Under the pieces are notes generated by a model, which was given only the letters and a program-made list of their open reading frames with translations, had not been told where the DNA came from and did not search any database. Both the position numbers and the translations under genes were made by a program. From assembly GCA_905193145.1 (NCBI GenBank), contig CAJJNP010000060.1, forward strand, positions 1-16,750: a stretch of 16,750 nt of DNA, read 5' to 3'. Source of the DNA: an uncultured Odoribacter sp. (GTDB lineage Bacteria > Bacteroidota > Bacteroidia > Bacteroidales > Marinifilaceae). Positions 14,763 to 16,750 of the stretch are shown here, piece by piece; the stretch's first letter is position 1; each line of letters opens with the position of its first letter.

Positions 14763-16750
14763 ATGCGACTAAATATGAAAATCAGATTATTTTTAATGTT
14801 GCTGTTTTGCAGTGTGGCGTCGTTGGCGTTTGCACAGGCCGGTGGTGTAAAAGGTAGGGTGTTGGAGCGTGGAAGCAAGACGGCATTGGATGGCGTAAAG
14901 GTTGTTTTGCAAGGAGCTTCAAATCAGACAACTTATACGGAAAAAGGAACTTTTATTTTTACAGGAGTGCCTGCAGGTGATTATAAATTAATATTTGAGG
15001 CAGTGGATTATCGAACCTTGGTGGTGAACGTGAAGGTGGAAAATGAGATGAAAGATTTGCATGTATTGTCTATGGTAGCAGAGAGTCCGAATGCTGGAGG
15101 AATTGACGACGATTTTGCAGATTTGGATACAGAGACAGCGGATGATGCACTTTCAATGCCGGTGGTTTTGTCGGCTTCAAAGGATATTTTCAATAGTATT
15201 GCCAGCTATAAATTCAGTTCTGTGCGCTTCCGTCCCCGCGGTTATGATAACGGAATGTCGGATGTTTATCTGAATGGTATTTATTTGAACGATGCTTTAA
15301 CCGGATATTCACCCTGGTCGTTGTGGTCTGGTTTGAATGATGCAACACGTAATCAGGAGGTCTCTACCGGTTTGGAAATTTCAGATTATGGTTTAGGTGG
15401 GGTGAGTGGTACTACCAATATCAATGCACGAGCATCACAGATGAGAAAAGGATTTCGTGCCAGTCTGGTGAATGCCAATAATGCTTACCGTTTTCGAGTG
15501 ATGTTGAGTTATGCATCAGGTGAGAATGAGAAAGGTTGGTCGTATGCTGTTGTTGCTTCTACCCGTCAAGGTGGTAACGACTGGATTAAAGGTGTTTATT
15601 ATAATGCTTGGGCTTATTTCGCTTCTATCGAAAAAAGGCTGAATGATGCAAACAGGCTGGCCTTGACTGTATTTGGCACTCCGACACAAAGAGGTGTGCA
15701 AACCGGTTCAACTCAGGAGGTTTATGATTTGGTGGGAAGTAATTATTATAATGCGAACTGGGGTAAGCAGGATGGCGATAAGCGTAATGCCCGTGTGCGC
15801 AGAACACATGAGCCGGTGGCTGTGTTGAATTATTATTATCAGCCCAGTAATAAATTTAATTTGCAGGCTTCGGTTTCTTATCGTTTCGGTCAAAACGGTT
15901 ATTCAGCATTGGATTGGTATGATGCACAGGATCCGCGTCCGGATTATTATAGAAATCTGCCCAGCTATTACAATGATAATCCGGAAATGGCAGCTTGGGT
16001 GAAAGAGGGATGGCGTACGGACTGGAATGTGCGGCAGATAAACTGGGATCGCATGTATAATGTGAATTATAACAGCCTGTTGAATCCAAACAGAGAGTAT
16101 TGGGGAAATCCGACAATTACCGATGGAACTACCCGTTCAAAATATGTCATTGAAGAACGTCATACCGATCAGCGTGATTTTAATGCTAAGGTACAAGTGG
16201 TTTCATTGTTGAATAATTACGGAAAATTGAGTGGCGGTTTTGAGTTCCGTCGTAATAAGACAGAATATTATAAAGAGATCAAGGATTTGCTGGGTGGTGA
16301 TTATTGGCTGGATGTCGATCAATTTGCTGAAAGAGATTTCGGTAAAGGTGATATTATCCAGAATAATCTGGAAACACCTAACCGTTTGGTGAAAAAAGGG
16401 GATAAATATGGTTATGATTACAATGCTCATTTGGTAAGTGAGAAGTTGTGGGCTGCCTACCGTTTCAATAAGGGCAGTTTTGAAGGATATGCCGGTTTGG
16501 AGGGAGGATATACAACATTTTGGAGAGAGGGTCTTTATCGGAAAGGCTTGTTTGCCAATAATTCAAAAGGAAATTCTAAAAAACAGAACTTTTGGACTTA
16601 TACCGCTAAAGTTGGTTTGACATATAAGATAACAGGAAATCAGTTGGTATATGCGAATTTCGGATATATGACCGAGGCTCCGTTTTTCCAGAATGCTTTC
16701 ATCTCTCCACGTACTAGAAATTCTGTGATGTCTGATTTGACAACCGAAAA
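14763..16750 (+). CDS. TonB-dependent outer-membrane receptor, 3' end missing
   Basis: The frame is open to the end of the window, about 660 residues so far. Starts at 14763 and 14775 are both in frame; the second gives a clean signal peptide ending AFA before QAGG. Counting from 14775, residues 21-104 form a carboxypeptidase-like regulatory domain (VKGRVLERGSKTALDGVKVVL, shown in part as DGVKVVL, and GTFIFTGVPAGDYKL). An acidic linker (IDDDFADLDTETADD, 110-124) leads to the plug, with VRFRPRGYDNGMSDVYLNG and later GGVSGTTNINARAS, and then barrel strands rich in aromatic and alternating residues. It is the pore for energised uptake across the outer membrane. The gene starts 7 or 19 bases after the EEP gene. 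No SusD gene lies upstream; whether one follows cannot be seen. Confidence 0.92.
   Translation, partial: MRLNMKIRLFLMLLFCSVASLAFAQAGGVKGRVLERGSKTALDGVKVVLQGASNQTTYTEKGTFIFTGVPAGDYKLIFEAVDYRTLVVNVKVENEMKDLHVLSMVAESPNAGGIDDDFADLDTETADDALSMPVVLSASKDIFNSIASYKFSSVRFRPRGYDNGMSDVYLNGIYLNDALTGYSPWSLWSGLNDATRNQEVSTGLEISDYGLGGVSGTTNINARASQMRKGFRASLVNANNAYRFRVMLSYASGENEKGWSYAVVASTRQGGNDWIKGVYYNAWAYFASIEKRLNDANRLALTVFGTPTQRGVQTGSTQEVYDLVGSNYYNANWGKQDGDKRNARVRRTHEPVAVLNYYYQPSNKFNLQASVSYRFGQNGYSALDWYDAQDPRPDYYRNLPSYYNDNPEMAAWVKEGWRTDWNVRQINWDRMYNVNYNSLLNPNREYWGNPTITDGTTRSKYVIEERHTDQRDFNAKVQVVSLLNNYGKLSGGFEFRRNKTEYYKEIKDLLGGDYWLDVDQFAERDFGKGDIIQNNLETPNRLVKKGDKYGYDYNAHLVSEKLWAAYRFNKGSFEGYAGLEGGYTTFWREGLYRKGLFANNSKGNSKKQNFWTYTAKVGLTYKITGNQLVYANFGYMTEAPFFQNAFISPRTRNSVMSDLTTE

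Overview
The window is ordinary-GC, compact bacterial chromosome from a Bacteroidota, most likely order Bacteroidales. The evidence is the repeated Bacteroidota-type promoter (TTTG, about 19 bases, TAnnTTTG) in front of several units, many lipoproteins with Bacteroidota-style lipoboxes, BACON, DUF4296, DUF3109 and DUF5689 families, a meso-diaminopimelate dehydrogenase, and a TonB-dependent receptor with an N-terminal carboxypeptidase-like domain. I cannot fix the genus. No insertion sequence, phage gene or CRISPR array is visible.

Layout. Bases 1-2454 (+): the 3' part of an MlaE-type lipid permease, its MlaF ATPase, a DUF4296 lipoprotein and a small protein that looks like an amidohydrolase composite domain without its catalytic barrel. 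The first three reading frames overlap by one and four bases, so this is one transcription unit. Bases 2487-4763 (+): a promoter with an inverted repeat, gpmI (cofactor-independent phosphoglycerate mutase), a hairpin, then a cysteine-rich DUF3109 protein. Bases 4796-5183: tRNA-His (+) and tRNA-Pro (-) point at each other, each with its own promoter and terminator.

Bases 5211-8110 (-): a compact unit read ddh, tsaC, tsaB, DUF3298-like lipoprotein. It joins diaminopimelate/lysine metabolism with two enzymes of the tRNA t6A37 pathway. Bases 8184-9817 (+): a YfcC/DcuC-type membrane carrier, divergent from ddh, with a clear promoter and a CRP/FNR-like palindrome on its -33 region.

Bases 9947-16750 (+): the most interesting part. 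A strong -7 element precedes four co-directional genes for exported proteins: an 808-residue multidomain lipoprotein (BACON, jelly-roll-like, DUF5689), a BACON lipoprotein carrying a DNA/RNA non-specific endonuclease domain, a secreted endonuclease/exonuclease/phosphatase-family protein, and a TonB-dependent receptor that runs off the window. I infer an envelope system that binds extracellular nucleic acid, cuts it, trims it and imports the products, organised like a polysaccharide utilisation locus but with no SusD seen in this window and with the receptor gene last.
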